This document shows, piece by piece, positions 62,690-64,000 of a stretch of DNA of 64,000 nt. Below the pieces are notes generated by a model, which had not been told where the DNA came from, did not search any database, and was given only the letters and a program-made list of their open reading frames with translations. Location: NCBI GenBank assembly GCA_021738725.1, contig JAIPBE010000016.1, positions 1 to 64,000 of the forward strand. The letters run 5' to 3'. Both the position numbers and the translations under genes were made by a program. The stretch's first letter is position 1. Every line of letters starts with the position of its first letter. The stretch comes from Saprospiraceae bacterium (GTDB lineage Bacteria; Bacteroidota; Bacteroidia; Chitinophagales; Saprospiraceae).

Positions 62690-64000
62690 CGCGACTGCCC
62701 CTTTTTCTTGTTCTATTTTGCTGGCTGGCACTCATCGGACAAGCAGTAGCCCAGCCGACCTATGCCATGTCCAATGCTCTGGTGACCGATTGCGAAGGGA
62801 TTCTGACGGATAGCGAAGAAGGCCAATTGCCCGGTACATATGATCACAATGAGAATTTTACCTTCACCATCTGTATCAATCAAGCGGATAAGATTACGCT
62901 CAATTTTATCACTTTTTGTACGGAGGAGATCTTTGATATTGTCCGGATCTATGACGGTCCGGATACTCTCTCGACTTTGATCGGGGGCCCTTATTCCGGG
63001 GTGGTTGCACCCTTTAGTGTGACCGCTACCAGCGGCTGCATGACCGTTAATTTTATTTCTGATCCGAACGTAGTTTGCAATGGTTGGGTAGCCAACTGGG
63101 ATACAGAAGTGGATCCTCCCATACCCCCTGCGTTCCTACCCATGGCCAATGTGCCCTGTGGAAGTGATGAATTGATCTTGACCCTGGATAAGCCGGTATC
63201 CTGCGATTCTATCAATGCAGGCGCATTTACCGTCTTCGGGGCAAAAACCTATAATGTGGTCGCCGCTGTCCCCATCAATTGTGTCGGCGGAAAGACTACC
63301 ATGATCAAGGTGACATTGGGCACCCCCATTGATTTCAGCGGGGCCTATATTGTCCGATTCAAAGGCATTCAGTTGGATGAATGTGGATTTCCGCATCCAT
63401 TCAGTATTGAGACCGGATTCAGTGTGGTCGACTGCCCATTGTCAGTGGTTCTCTCTATCAACCCCGCTGAATTCTGCTCCGGAGGTTGCACACAGCTCAC
63501 AGCCACAGCTTCCGGAGGCGACCCCAATACCTATAGCTATACCTGGAGTGTGCCTGCACCGAATGTAAAGACCATTCCGATCTGTCTGACCGTACCGACG
63601 ACCTATAGTGTAACCGTGACGGATGGAGCAGGGTCTGTACCTGCAGTGGCGTCGATATTGGTCACGCCATTTGAGAAACCCTATATCGGGAATGATACCA
63701 CCGTCTGTCAATCGCAGGGACTGATCTGGTTTTCCACCACCATCCCCGGAGGGAATTGGTATGGTAAAGGAATCAATCCCGATCGCCGTTGGGAAAGTCG
63801 CTGGGATGCCTGGCGGTTGGGGGGATCTACTGTTGATGAGGTGATCTACGTCGATCCGAATGGATGTAGAGATACGTTGGTCGTTTCCAAAATACCGTTG
63901 AGTCAGGGCGGGCACGATGCAGCCTGTCCGGGTGCTCCACCATTTCAAGTTACGGGCGGTAGTCCTGCCGGGGGCACCTGGAGCGGCTCCGGGATTGCCC
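62686..64000 (+). CDS. Large secreted protein with CUB-like and Ig-like domains (cut by the window edge)
   Basis: At least 438 codons from MTRLPLFLVLFCWLALIGQA, open through position 64000. Signal peptide ends AVA-QP. A CUB-like domain covers about 30-145 (FTFTICINQADKITLNFITF, then VRIYDGPD), and later segments resemble PKD/Ig repeats (YSYTWSVPAPNVKTIPICLT) with 'GGNWYGKGI' and 'GGTWSGSGI' units. A C-terminal T9SS domain is expected beyond the window. It is the last visible gene of the operon, its ATG overlapping the preceding stop (ATGA). Probably an adhesin. Confidence 0.85.
   Translation, partial: MTRLPLFLVLFCWLALIGQAVAQPTYAMSNALVTDCEGILTDSEEGQLPGTYDHNENFTFTICINQADKITLNFITFCTEEIFDIVRIYDGPDTLSTLIGGPYSGVVAPFSVTATSGCMTVNFISDPNVVCNGWVANWDTEVDPPIPPAFLPMANVPCGSDELILTLDKPVSCDSINAGAFTVFGAKTYNVVAAVPINCVGGKTTMIKVTLGTPIDFSGAYIVRFKGIQLDECGFPHPFSIETGFSVVDCPLSVVLSINPAEFCSGGCTQLTATASGGDPNTYSYTWSVPAPNVKTIPICLTVPTTYSVTVTDGAGSVPAVASILVTPFEKPYIGNDTTVCQSQGLIWFSTTIPGGNWYGKGINPDRRWESRWDAWRLGGSTVDEVIYVDPNGCRDTLVVSKIPLSQGGHDAACPGAPPFQVTGGSPAGGTWSGSGIA

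Noticed and set aside
1-64000. CRISPR array, prophage or insertion sequence
   Set aside because: No regularly spaced repeats, integrase, transposase or phage structural gene seen.

Overview
The window is chromosomal DNA of a Bacteroidota bacterium, most likely a free-living, gliding or surface-associated member of the Saprospiria. The reasons are: gldE and gldD next to ssb and mutY; several secreted proteins with type IX secretion (T9SS) C-terminal signals; a TonB-dependent receptor with a carboxypeptidase-regulatory-like N-terminus; GIN-domain (DUF2807) proteins; the Bacteroidota -7 promoter element TAnnTTTG in front of many genes; and a general lack of Shine-Dalgarno sequences. I see no phage, insertion sequence, CRISPR array, rRNA or integrase. 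There is one tRNA (Gln). The genus call is inference.

Layout. 0.1-3.2 kb (minus): HU, a TPR protein, a 31-residue AURKAIP1/COX24-type peptide and RNase G. 3.4-5.9 kb: yicC, gmk, corA. 6.0-6.6 kb: repeat-rich intergenic DNA. 6.6-12 kb: apaG, a glutamate-cysteine-ligase/CBS fusion, an M90-peptidase relative without its zinc motif, and recQ. 12-14.9 kb: an EamA transporter and a GIN lipoprotein set among dispersed repeats. 14.9-21.7 kb: secreted M28 peptidase, rlmD, comF, an outer membrane protein and a long purF. 21.8-24.6 kb: an ABC/GntR/GIN operon whose promoter and operator can be read directly. 24.7-29.2 kb: DoxX-like protein, nadC, pyrD, inositol phosphatase and ZIP transporter. 29.3-32.2 kb: TonB-dependent receptor and a secreted TonB-C protein. 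32.2-37.9 kb: gldD, gldE, ssb, a membrane glycopolymer-type protein, mutY and an ECF sigma factor. 38.1-42.4 kb: a VanY-like lipoprotein and a DUF5682/MoxR pair. 42.8-48.3 kb: a 1466-residue PKD adhesin and a pappalysin-like protein with a changed catalytic residue. 48.3-54.7 kb: fbaB, a CBS protein, a TM2/TPR/SHOCT protein, rsmA, pdxA, DAHP synthase/chorismate mutase and a Nudix hydrolase. 54.7-55.8 kb: a 1-kb gene desert. 55.8-58.4 kb: vanadium haloperoxidase-type lipoprotein, hpt and tRNA-Gln. 58.5-64 kb: a tight six-gene envelope operon (two lipoproteins, a DUF1501 protein, a haem-motif lipoprotein, a small lipoprotein and a large secreted protein cut by the window edge).

Most of the window is housekeeping: RNA processing and modification, nucleotide, NAD, pyridoxal and aromatic biosynthesis, and DNA repair. 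The accessory part is envelope and surface biology. The least explained parts are the 58.5-64 kb operon, which resembles the planctomycete DUF1501 module with cytochrome-type partners; the MoxR-DUF5682 pair with its unusual upstream region; two metalloprotease relatives that have lost catalytic residues; and the many -7 elements only 4-8 nt from start codons, which suggest leaderless mRNAs.
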